Part shown: positions 42,641-54,600 of the stretch, one piece after another
How positions within the stretch are numbered: the stretch's first letter is position 1
Layout of the letters: each line of letters starts with the position of its first letter
Source of the DNA: Gyromitra esculenta
Taxonomy: Eukaryota > Ascomycota > Pezizomycetes > Pezizales > Discinaceae
Length of the DNA stretch: 64,000 bases
Assembly (NCBI GenBank): GCA_038503075.1
Contig: JBCAML010000002.1
Location: 2,914,001 to 2,978,000 of the forward strand
Direction of reading: 5' to 3'
Translations under genes and position numbers: made by a program
The notes under the pieces: generated by a model
Databases searched by the model: none
What the model was told of the DNA's origin: nothing
What the model saw: the letters and a program-made list of their open reading frames with translations, nothing else

Positions 42641-45230
42641 TCATTCCACATCCGGCTGAACAGGAACTAAATTAACTCCTTCCACCTCAGATTCATCATC
42701 CTCCATCTTGCTAGCCTCGTCAGCGATCCTCTGCTCGTCGTCGTCGTCGTCGTAAACTTGTTTATTCGGCATCGCCACCTCATTACCGTTTTTCCGGCCG
42801 AAAGTTTCCGAGGGAACTACAATCTCCTCCGCCTCGGAAATGCCCGTATTCTCAGTCCGGTAGTCGTCGACCTCGATATCATCGAGTCCCTCGCTCTCAA
42901 CCTTGCTGTTGTCCGTCCTATTTTCCGCTGTGCCCCCACTCTCCGGCGTCGACTGGTCCCATACATCCCGACCAACCTCCTCCACGGTCCGAGCCCTCTT
43001 CCAACCCCCATCCCCCGCAACATGATCACCAGCCTTATTCTCCATGACAGTCTGCTCCCCCTTTACGAGCTTCATCTTTTTCTGCGGCGACCGACAGCGT
43101 CTGCCCCGGACACCGTCCTCCTCATCAACCGGCCGAGACCTCTTCCGCCCCTGACCCTTCGCAGCACCCCTACCACCCGCCACCTTCGACGCTGCAGCTT
43201 CAGCCTCCATAGGAGTGCTACTGCCACCCTGAGTCCCCTGCCTCATCCCTCCTTCCGGTTCAAAATCCAAGATAATAGGATTAACACCGCCCATACACCG
43301 CTCTCCACACGGCCTATAGATCGCTTCCTCTCCGCGCTCTTCCTCGCCGGTTGCAAACACCCTCCGCCAGTTCTTGTGGCCGTATCCGCACGCTTCATTG
43401 ATGTTCAGTCCCTCGTTGTAGCCCTCGTGGTACGCGAGCGGCCATGTGATAACTAGTTCGCCAGGGCGCTGGCGGAACTGTATACTCCGTGCGCCGGCAA
43501 CATCTAGCGTTGGTCCGGGAAGATATATCGAAGCGTGTCTTACAAACTGTGAGCATTTCCTTTCGTCCCGCTTGCCCTTGCGCGGGTAGAGCTGGGCGGC
43601 GATGAAGTCCTCGACGACGTGGTAGTAGTGCGGTGATACGACACGCCAGATTTTGTCGGCGCCGAAGTGATGGTAGTTGAGGCTCATGGCGTTATAGTCT
43701 TCCGCGTGCAGGGCGAAGAGGGTGTGGGCGCGGCCAAAGTAGAAGAATGGGGTGTGGATTCCAACGATCTTGGATTTGGAGTCGAACATCACGTTGCCGG
43801 GGAGGTCGGTGAGGTGTGGGTTACCGACCCCGATCCAGGCACGGGTGTATGGGTCTGCGTCGTTGTCGGAGCTGTAGATGGAGATGCCGCCTTTGTCGCC
43901 GGCGGAGATACGGGGCCAGGTGCGGCCGCGCATTAGCATGGTGGATTCGGTGAGCGAGGAGTAGGCTTCGCCGGCGGGGTCGCCGGAGGTGATGCGGTGC
44001 TGTCGAGCTTCGTATTCGCTGATATCGGCGAGGAGCTGGGAGCCGCTAATCTGGCGTTTGTTGGTGGATGAGACGCAGTATATTGGAGCGAGGCTGGAGA
44101 CAGATTTGGTGTGGAGCGGGAGACGCTGGTCGACTATCCAGATCTTGGGGATGCCGTTTTTGTCAAACTGGGGGGGCGGGATCAGGTCTACGTGCTCGTC
44201 TGGCCGCGGACTGCGGGAGCTTGCGGTGCCCGAACCGTTTGCTAGTGCGGGAAGCGGTGTCGGGGTGGAAGTATTTGATCGGGCTGGGGGGAGACTGTTG
44301 GCCGGGGGGAAAGGACTGATCGAGCGACATACAGGCTGGCTAAACTCCCCAGTAGATCGCGGGACGTCGAGACTAGAATATGTCAGCACACCCAGAGACA
44401 CGGAAGCAAAGGACCATGGAGGCGGTCTAACATATGCGCGGGCTAGGGAAATGATTATTGGGACGGAATTCTCGCGCTCTACCGAGACGAACGAAAAATG
44501 CAAGAAAGAAGGAAAAGAGAATCCCACTATTCACTCGGCAATACAATTTTAACGGCTCCAATTGCAACACCAATTGGCTCCATGGCCTGAATGATCTCTG
44601 GCCACCGCGTTTCAATGTCCTCTTTGCTGGGCCGAGCCATAAAGATCCCCAGGCTGCCATCGTCCTGGCGCTCCCTGGTGACATTCAGCCATTCCGGCAT
44701 CTCTGGCAGCCATAGGCCGTCCTCGGTAAGCGCCATATCCTCCTCCGTGTAGCCGACGAATTCCTTCTTGAGGACCTTTTCTCGGATCAGTCCTGCATCG
44801 AATTTTTCAGGATCAGCATTGAGTCGGGAATTCGGGGTAAGCGGAACAGACTTCGCCGTTTCGCCTCCCATTCCGTTTCATCTTCCTCCTCCGAGTTCCA
44901 TTTCGGGGCTTTCTTTAGCCTAGCAGTCCCCGCTCTCCGCCGGCGCTCACCGAAAACAGGGACCTCGTGGTTCAATTCTTCAGGGCGAAAGACGTCGAAA
45001 GTGGCCCCGTTGGCGACGATGGTGCGCGAGATACGGGGCGAGGAAGATCGCGACGTAGATGCCGAATCGTATCCGTCGCTCCCAGCAGCAGGGTCTGCCA
45101 CGGCGCTGCAGACCCCGTTTCCAGTGCTGGCCACGCCATTGGCAGAGGAAGCTGCCGAAGTGGTTGGCGGGCCAGGCGTGGGAGAAGCGCCCCAGGGCGA
45201 CGCGCGCGGGGTTTGCGATGGAGCCGCCAT
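42641..45230 (-). CDS. JmjN/JmjC-domain protein, histone-demethylase-like
   Basis: Exons 45230-44852, 44792-44528 and 44372-42641 join in frame to 791 residues. JmjN lies at about 183-215 (ARPSKEDIETRWPEIIQAM and AIGAVKIVLPSEY, the last formed across intron 2). JmjC spans about 390-560: the Fe(II) ligands H437 and E439 sit in HAEDYNAM, K455 (FGADK) matches the 2-oxoglutarate-binding Lys, and H530 lies in AYHEGYNEG. Active-site residues are therefore intact. The combination resembles KDM4/Rph1-type H3K9/H3K36 demethylases, though no C-terminal zinc fingers are seen; instead there is a long charged tail with nuclear-type basic clusters. The ATG at 45230 is the first in the first exon. The two N-terminal introns are inferred and short (59 and 155 nt). 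Confidence 0.92.
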
Positions 45231-47296
45231 GGCTCAGGGGAGAGGGGCTGGGAGGATAACAGGCGCAGAGGGGCGAGGGGGAGGGGCGAGTCTGTGGTGG
45301 AGGGAATCTGGTGAAGAGCGAGAGCAGACGACGTCCCATCCGATGTTGATTTAAGTAAGCCACCGATCCCTGCCGCAGATCCACGCTAGCTGCATCGGGC
45401 GCCGCGGATGCAGCCTAGCGCGACTCGCTGGATCTCGTTTCGGCGCCTGCGCTTGGCCACCTGCAGATGCTCCACAGATGGTGAAACAGGGTCGTGCCCA
45501 CCCAGCAATTGGCCGAGATGCTGGCCGGCTGTCGCCATTCTGCGTTGATCAAAGTGAGCATCTGTGAAGCCGAGTGCTGGCTGAGATGCCGCCAGACAGC
45601 CAGCACACTGCTGTGCACGCACTCTCTCGTGTTGATTCAGATCCCCCTTGGTGGAGTGTCGCGACGCCGTGGTGTAGTTCTCCAGCAGCAGTGGACACAG
45701 CACACCAGTGCCTTCCCTGGGGCTGCAGGTATCAACACAGAGACAGACAGAGACAGAGACAGACAGAGACTGCACTGCGCTGCAAGATCCTGCGTAATTA
45801 CAGCACTCCCACTCTACTCTACATCCCAAGCCCTATCTACACGTAGTGAACCCAAACTGGCCCTCGCGTGCCCTATCTCTACATGTACACCACGCCACAG
45901 ACGGGTGCATATCACACGTTCACGCAGCTGTCCTCCCCTCTGAAGTCTGCCCTTGAGCCTCACGCTGAGCCTCACTCCATCCTCGCTTACCTGCAACCCT
46001 AACCCATTCAATGCCCTACATATGGGTATACATATATACCCTCTCCCGTACTATTTTCGTAGCGGGGGAATATCTCGGAGGGAGGAAAGGGGAACGTGGT
46101 CGGTGCTTTAGACCAATCTCGCTAAAAATCAACTCGAAGGGATATATCCACCCATCCATCACGATAATCGCCCGGAGACCCAAAAGGCTAGATTTGGCGG
46201 TGAAGCTAGGTAGGTGCTGTGGAGTTCTATGAGACGGGCGGGGCCACTTGTGGTTCTGCTTTGATTCTTCATGTGTGTTTGTATGCATGCGTGTTAACAT
46301 ATAGTCGGAGCTTGTTCCGTATGGAAATGGAGTAAGTTTGGGCTTTTAACTAAAAAATAATAATTAAATTTATTATCGTCGTGTACAAGACGCTCTCGAG
46401 ATGTGTGTGTATTTTTAGAAACGCGAGTGAGATTGAGTGACCCGGAGGTTCGTCACGGGCTGTCACTCGTGTCGTTCCCGTTTCCATCATGAGGACAGCT
46501 AAAGAAACGGCTTTTAAACAGTCGCTTATCTTCACAGCCATGCTAAAATAGTAATGGTTGGGTTTGGAGCCCGACATGTGATCGTTGGCGCTTGAAATCG
46601 GTAAATTACTTCCACGAGAACGTTGGCCATCCTTTTGCGTTCATCGGGCCGAAGACTACATATCCGGGGGGGGGAAACGACCGTCTAAATATAGCTATAG
46701 ACTAGGAATACGTGGCAGGATGCACTATTCTGGGGATTGAAGGACATATAGGCGAGGATGGATCCCCGGCGCTGAAAGTTTGCATGTTGTTTCTCCAGCT
46801 TATTTCTATGCAAGGGAGCGAGTATTCTAGAAGCGCAATATCACACAAACCCTCTTTAAATGAGCGATGTGTACAAATACATCGAGGGATACACTCCAAG
46901 AGAAAAGAATGGCAGTAACGAGAGGGGGTGCTGCTGTATTAGGTCAACACAGAGACTAAGAAATTTTCCATGCCAGAAAAGATAGAATCTCGTCAGAAAT
47001 AACTCTGTCTTGTGGCTAATTGCTCTCATCTTCCTCTAGGGGATAATCTATTAAAAGAAATCCTAGATCCTTTCTAAAAACAACCAGTGAAGCAGATCTA
47101 GTATATATATGGCCTCTGATGGCTATCTTCAAATGTCATATGTGCAATTTTCTCCAAGTCTGGTATAGGCACATCGACGCTCGTTAGCTCAGTCATTCTT
47201 TTTTTTCTTTCTTGCATCATATCCTCAAGGATCCACATTCATTTAACCTAAACGCACTCAATAACGGAAATAAAATAAGGATACAACTCAGTCACA
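45231..47296. other. Divergent intergenic region
   Basis: Spacer between the JmjC gene (-) and the Ser/Gly-rich protein gene (+). A GACAGA repeat lies near 45739-45770. No conserved frame was identified; frames at 45386-45943 on both strands overlap each other and have no domain. Confidence 0.5.
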
Positions 47297-50250
47297 ATGA
47301 AGATCACCACTACCACCACCGCTGCGGCCACAGTATTCGCAATATGTGCTGCTGCTCAGAACACACAGAACGTAAGTTTTCCCAATCCGATCCATCCGCA
47401 TGCACGTGTTATATCTGTTGGCTGGCTGTATAAGCTATGTCGTATGGCGAATACCAAGGGCCTTCGAATCTACTCATGTCTCACCCATCCCTGCAAAATG
47501 CCTCGAGATACTTATACGCAGATAGATGTTGACCTTACTTTTTGGGAAAGTAGGATATGGACTGACGAGTTCAGAATGGGAGCAGCATTGCACAATCGCA
47601 GTCCGGCCCTTCTTCTAGTGTTGGCACCGGAGCCGTAGGGAGCTCTGTTTCTCAGAGCTCCGTAGCTACCGGATCCATCGTTGCTAATAGTTCTCCAGTT
47701 GTTAGCAGCACACCAGCTGCTAGTAGTGGTCCAATTAACAGTGGTGTTGGAGTTTCTAGTGGCGCCCCTGCCTCGAGCGACGCCCCCGTTTCTAGTGGCG
47801 TCCCGGCTCCTAGTGCTCCGGTTCCTAGTGGTACTACCCCAGCTGCCGGTGATGCTCCTATTACTAGTGCTACACCCATTGCTAGCGTCGCTTCCCTCTA
47901 CAGTGGTACTCCGATTGCCAATGGTACTTTCGCCAGTGGTGCAAGCGTTGCGGGCCCTGTTAGCGATAGTGCTCTGTCTGCCAGTAATGTCCCGATTGAC
48001 AGTGGTGCTCTTGTTTTTACTGGCATGCGGACTGCCAGTGACGCTCCCGTCACCAGTGGTAGCCTCATTGCTAGTGGTACCCCTCTTAACAATGGCACTC
48101 CGATTGCCAGCGGTACTGTCGTTAGTGACACCAATATTGCGGGCCCTGTTAACTATAGTGCTCAATCTGCCAGTGGCACACCGGTTGCCAGTGATGCTCC
48201 TATTACTAGTGGTTCCCCCGTTTCTAGTGGCACTCCTCTTTTCAATGGCACTCCGATTGCCAGTGGTACTGTCGTCAATGGTACTAGTGTTGCGGGTCCT
48301 GTTAGTTATGATACACAGGCAACGGGAGCCCCAGGATCGAGCGGGGCGACAGACAGCCCTGTCGCGAGCGGCTCAGGAATTATTTCTAGTAACTCGGACT
48401 CAGGCTCAGGCACCCAAACTGGAATCGCGCCTAGAAATACCTCCAGTGGTGTAGCCAGCGCTTTAGGGGCCGATGCGCCTCCGATTCCATTGGTATGATT
48501 TATCACACCCCTAGGAGATCATATATTCGTTTCATTGAAACCCTTTTTTTCGTAATTTAGGTTTCTACCGGAGGGGGCCAAATCGCGAGTAGCATTTCAA
48601 GCTCTTCCCGATCAAGCAGTATTGATCAAGGATCATTATCAAGCGGTATTGAAAAAGCCGCTGTTGCGACCAGCGTGAGTGCCAGTGCCAGTGCTGGTAG
48701 CTCAGGCTCCAGCTCCAGCTCCAGTACTGAAAGCTACTCTGGAAACTTGCCCCCCAATGATACCGTGGCGTCTGACCTCTCTCCTGAGGTATGATATGAT
48801 ACGTGGTTAAAGATCTACTCTTTTTACTAAAGACCTGATGTAGGTTATGGATAAGGCTATGGACTCCTCAATGGAGAACGGAAGTACAAATCCGACCGTG
48901 CAGGATATCATGGGTGTCGGGCCTGGCCCTGTTCAAGTCTCTGCTTCTGGCTCTAGTGGATCGTTGGTTCCTGTTTCCGCATCCGATCTTCCCACCCCCA
49001 CCGCTTCAGGTGTGGTTTCTGGGGTTACATCTGCGCCGGTATCGTTAACGGGCCCTGTAGACGAGATCTCAGATGGTCAGGTTCAGGGATCTGGTTCCGG
49101 ATCCCAGGGGCCTGGATCTCCCTTCCCTGAGCCTGTTGGATCTGGCGCCGGGTCACCCACCAATGGAACTGGGGCTCCTAGTCCTGGATCTCAGGCTCCC
49201 AGTATTGGATCTGGATCTGCACCTAGTTCTGGATCTGCACCCGGTCCTGGATCTGCACCCGGATCTGCACCCATAAAGCCTACTACCGGATCTGCTAGCG
49301 ATGGAGCCGGATCTCCTATGCCCGGATCTCAGGGCCCTAGTGTCGGATCTGGGGGGTCAAACTCTGGGCTAGGATATGGGGGATATGGTACTGAGCCAAT
49401 GGAATCTGATAACGGATCTCAAGGACCCAACGTTGGGTCTCCGAGTGCTGGGTCTCAGCATCCAGTGAATACCGGCTCTGGCTCTGGCGTGGATTACGAC
49501 TCCGACTCCGACTCCGACTCCGACTCTAACTATGGGTGTCAAATTGTAGGGAATCAGGGTAATGAACGTATGGGTTCTGGAGCAAGTTCTGGAGGACCTA
49601 GAAATTCAGGTGGCGCACCTTCCGGTACTGGAAATATAGGGCTTGGAGCTGGATATCAGGGCTCCGGGAACAGCCCTATGGGCTCTGGGACTGGAAATGT
49701 GGGACCTGGGACTGGATACCAGGGTTCCGGAAATAACCCCATAGGTTCCGACAATGGATATAACTCCGGTTCTGGTTCTGGCTATGGCTCCGGACGCATG
49801 GGCTCCGGCTCCCAGGGCCCTACTACGGGATATTCTTCAGGTCCCGGCATAGGATATGGTGGATCTGGTAGTAGACCTCAAGGCTCCGGTTTTGGATATC
49901 CTTCTGGATCATCAGGTCCTGGTGCTGGATCTAGTGGGCCCAACAGTGGATCACGGGGTCCTGGTACTGGCTATCCTTCTGGATCATCAGGTCCTGATAC
50001 GGGATATGGTGGGCCTCAAGGACCTGGTACTCGATATCCTCCTGGATCCTCAGGTCCAAATACAGAATACGGAGGTCCTCAAGGACCGGGTACTAGTTCT
50101 CCTGGTTCTGGAAGTGGTGGACCTAGTTCTGGGTCTCGCCCTTCACCTCCTGAATACCCACTTTCCTTCGAAGGCAGCGCGTCGAGCAAATACATCCCGG
50201 TTGTCATCGTTACTATGCTAGCTGGCGTCATTGCTTTCGGCATGATATAA
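47297..50250 (+). CDS. Ser/Gly/Pro-rich repetitive cell-surface protein (signal peptide and GPI-type tail)
   Basis: Exons 47297-47371, 47575-48492, 48561-48788 and 48844-50250 join in frame to 875 residues. Exon 1 encodes a signal peptide (TVFAICAAAQ). Exon 2 carries about three diverged copies of a roughly 50-residue unit rich in SGTPIASGTVV and AGPV, starting near 47853, 48043 and 48193. Exon 4 is Gly/Ser/Pro/Tyr-rich, with SSGPGTGY-type repeats and an (SD)n run at 49496-49525, and ends in a hydrophobic stretch (VVIVTMLAGVIAFGMI) suited to a GPI anchor. Low-complexity, O-glycosylatable proteins of this form are usually wall adhesins or structural mannoproteins. Intron 1 is long (203 nt) and its acceptor is inferred. 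No catalytic domain is visible. Confidence 0.8.
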
Positions 50251-51659
50251 GATGCTCGTGACATTTTTAGAATTGGGGGGAAAATATTGTATGCGAGGTA
50301 TTGGGATGCCACTTCATTCCCTTGCCTGTGAATATATTATCTGTTTTTAGAGTCTCTGGTTTGCACGTGATGGGGTGAGAGGCATATAGACGAAGTAGCA
50401 TCTGTTGTTGAAAATTGAAAGAAGAGTTTTCTTTGGTTTGATATAGTCCCGAGGCAGATGTCTAGTGTTAGAATGGCTTGAATCACCATGCGAGGATTGG
50501 CGAATTGAGAATCCACTACTATTCTGGAGACTCGTCTTCATCACTCCGAATCAAAGGCTATGCGTAGTTCTTGGATCGCGAGTTAATAAAATTTTATCCA
50601 AGTATTTTGATCTCGTGTGACCTTACTATATTCTTTTCTCTGTGATGATAGAGGTAACATATAAACGGCCTGTTAAGCATAAACTGAATACTCCGACAAA
50701 CGTTTTTCGGTAGAGATTGCGACTAGCATCAATATACAATACCACCTTGGTTAGCTGTATTTAGGCTGAGAGCAGAGTAATTGTGCTTGTCTGGAAGGGT
50801 TGCAAGCGTTTCTTCCTGGGATTGTTCCTAGACTTTCGTCATAAAAAACGGTCAGATTAATAGGTATTCTGGGCATCGCACCTATTATCGAGACAAAATA
50901 TAACTACTAGGATGTACTCTAGACCCCTGTTGAGTTTGGGTATTCGTACTGCAGTGGACGGTATTGCGTGCTACGACATTAATCATTGCCGTCATTGTCT
51001 GACACATGTAGTCGCCACTGGATCCCAGCTTGTTCTCCTTTGGGACTCATGTTAATATCAAGAATAATTCTCAGACTCAAGAGGGAGCAAATTAGAATGA
51101 GGAAGCTTGGAGCGGAATCTGCTCGAAGTTGAGGCATTTAGCTGACAAATCACTCCAAGTGTGCTGGTGGATGAATCTGTTGGCAGGCTGTCGTCCCAGC
51201 AGGCAGCAGCAGCGCTAGGGGAGAGTTGGCAGCGGATGCTCCCGCCTTCTGCCCGCAGCCGACAGCGCGTGCAGGTCGCGTTCTCGGGTAGTGTTATTGC
51301 TTGGCTCCAATTAGTGAGCGAAAACGCGGTCGGCGGCCAAGACCCACGCGTTTCCTCGCCGAAGCGGCCAACCCTTCTTGTCCCTCCACCTCCTTCTTCC
51401 TGCAACAACCCCGCATCCCCCAAAACTCCATCAATTTTTTCTCTTCAGAATCATCAGCTATCTCGTGGAAGCCCCTAGAACTAATCGCCGTTGAGTTTGT
51501 TCGGCAGCCGTTGCTGTCGTTTTTTGCCCCGTGAGTCGCTGATCCCCGTCATCGTTATTTTTCACTGCTCCCGTACGAATAGCCACAAACTGATACGTAA
51601 ACTGAGTTTAGTCGTATACAACTTTAATTTTTGGTGGGCTGCCGCCTGAACCGTTGGTC
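50251..51659. other. Intergenic region upstream of DNMT5
   Basis: No gene recognised. Frames near 51058-51534 on both strands have no domain. The part from 51400 is pyrimidine-rich and probably contains the DNMT5 promoter and leader. Confidence 0.5.
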
Positions 51660-54600
51660 ATGAAAAGGCTCACTCGGAAGAAGCCCACTCCCGTGGTTCT
51701 ATCATCAGATGATGAGGGCGATTCAGATGATGAGCTATCCGTTGCAAGACCACCCAGGAAGCGATCAACTCAAAGCGAATCTTCTAAAAGTAGAGCCACT
51801 GAGGATGAAGATGAGGAGATGGAGCCCTCAGTTGCGAACAAGAAGGCTGAAAGCGGTAGGCTGTTTATGGTCGCGGTCGAGAGTGAGTCAATTTCCTTCC
51901 TGTGAATTCGCCAACTCAGCTGTGGCTATTAATTAATTAATTACTGACTGGCATAAAATCTCAGTTCCTGTTCACAAACCATCGTTCTCCAAAACGCCTC
52001 TCCCAAAGGCTACCAAACAATTGTCAATGGATAATTTCTTTGGTAGATCTCCTGGGTCGGGGAGTTCTCTTGTAGTTGTGCCCACGGCGAGTAAGCGCAA
52101 AGCTCCGGCGAAATCAGCGGCATCCAACAAGAAAACATTCGTTGTTCGAGTTCCGGAAAAGAGACCTATTGCTAAAGCTACTGGAAAAGCTGTCAGGAAC
52201 AGGGCGGTATCCGTCGCCTCTGATGGAGGGGACGCAATGCCAAAGCGAAAATCGAAAGAAAAAGATGACGAATCTGATTTCGCTCCTGAGGTAGCGTCGT
52301 CTTCTGAAGATGATATACCAGAAACCGATTCTATAGTTGCCACAGAGGATGAGGTTGAGCCCAAGGAAGAGGAGGAGGAGGATGATTTGGGGCCCATCGC
52401 TATTAAGAAGCCATCTGGTAAGGGTAAAGCCAAGGCTGAAACTGCAGATGGGGACGCAAAAGTGTTCGTTAAGCACTCCTCAAAATCGCTATCTTGTGGC
52501 TTGTCCATCAAACCCCGTGAAGGCGATCTCCCGCCTATCTCTGATCTACAGTTGATTTTCAACGATATTGTTTCGCGCGTTCCTGCAGTGACTGGGTTGT
52601 TCGGGGCCAAAGGTGGTAGGAAGCTGAGGGTTGCGACTATGTGCTCGGGAACAGAAAGCCCTTTATTAGCCTTGGGATTGATTGGTCGGGGCTTGCAGTC
52701 ACAGAAGCTAGGGAAACTTGAGGTGGAACACATATTCAGTTGTGAAATCGAACCATACAAGCAGGCGTAAGACGACCTTTAATCCACTACTAAAAGGGTT
52801 TTTATTGACTAATGAATGAATTTACAGGTACATTGAGAGGAATTTCAAACCCCCTATCCTGTTCAGGGATATTCGTGAGCTTGGAGAGGATTATGCGTAA
52901 GTTGAACCTTTTCGTCCCATCTATTATTATTTCTTGCTGGAATGCTACATGACTAGGTTTCTTTATTTTCAATCTTGGCTGACTGATCAATAGTACAACT
53001 GCGTATGGTGCCAAAGTTGCCGTTCCCGGCAACGTTGATCTACTTGTCGCTGGGACATCCTGTGTCGATTTTTCAAATCTTAACACTAAAAAGAAGGGCC
53101 TCGAGGATACGGGAGAATCTTCTGACACTTTCCACGGAATGATGCGATGGGTAAATCGCCACTTTCCTAGTATCATCATTCACGAGAATGTTGCCGGTGC
53201 AGCTTGGACGCAGATGCGTGGGGAGTATTTGGATGCGGGTTACTCTGCCGAGTTTTTGACTAGTTTCGATACTAAAAACTATTACATTCCCCAAACCCGT
53301 CAACGTGGATATCTTTTCGCTATCAATCTCAGAAACAGCAATATTCCCAACAAATGGCTTGACGCCATGAGAAAACTTCGTCGTCCATCCTCTTGCACAC
53401 TCGAGGCATTCCTACTTCCATCAGATGATCCCAGGGTTCATCAATATCGGATGGATTTATCTACTAAGAGGGATGGAAGTCGGAAATCTGCTCGTTCGGT
53501 TGAGTGGGAGAAATGTGAGGGTAAACATCAAAAGGAGCGCATCGTAGAAAGATTGGGCTTGAAGAGACCAATGACACACTGGGAAGAAGGCGGATTCTCT
53601 AAGATGTTTGATTTCGCTTGGCAAGATTGGGGCCATACTCAAGTCGATCGTGTGTTGGATTTGATGGATATCAATATGTTGACTCAGGCAAAAACTGGCA
53701 TTGATGCCAACTACAAGGAGTAAGTATATCACCTGGAATTTTTAGATATTTTGTAGTCGCTAATTATTCTAGGCAATTTTGGAATTTGTCGCAGAATGTT
53801 GACCGCAATACTTTTGGCAAAGGGAACGGCATTGCACCATGTCTAACTCCGCACATGTTGCCGTACTTGACAAGTCGTGGTGGCCCTCTGATCGGGCTTG
53901 AAGCCCTTGCTATGCAAGGCCTCCCTATCAATGAACTTCTCTTGACCAGGGAGAGTTCTCAGGAACTCCAAAATCTTGCCGGAAATGCAATGACATCCAC
54001 TGTTGTCGGTACGGCTATTCTTGCTGCCTTGATTTTATCCAAAGACATCCTTAGACCAGCAAACGATGATGATATGGATATCGACGTCGAGGAAGTTGAT
54101 ATTTCGAGCAGGATCTGCGGGATGGGAGAGCTGCAGGAACGCTCGCTAGACCTGTCTACCACGCGATCGTTTGGCATCGGCGCCTTACTCAAGGAAGCGA
54201 AGAGGAGCTCGAGGCTGTGTATCTGCGAAGGTAGAACTGACATCACCGAGAACAAGATCAATGTTTGCCAAGAATGTGGTCACACTTCGTGCGAGAAGTG
54301 TGGTGGACGGCCAGAGCATCATTACGCGCTTTATCAAGAGACTAATAACCGGATGCCCCCTCTCGAGTTTGAGCATAAAATCAAGAGTGTCTTACCCATG
54401 CGATTAATCGTTAGTGGCATTTCGACGGACGTCCTCATCGATCTGAAAAACAGCAACCCTGAGATTGCCAGAAAGATTGCCGCGAGCGAATGGAAGATAT
54501 TTGAGGAATGTCTGGCCTATGCTGTCAAGTCTGAATTCAGGTTCAGGAGTCTTAAACGTCAAGAAATCTGGAGTGCTACATACGATGCGCCCGAAGCCCG

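Noticed and set aside
51972..52760. 262-codon minus-strand frame
   Set aside because: It is a shadow of DNMT5 exon 2.
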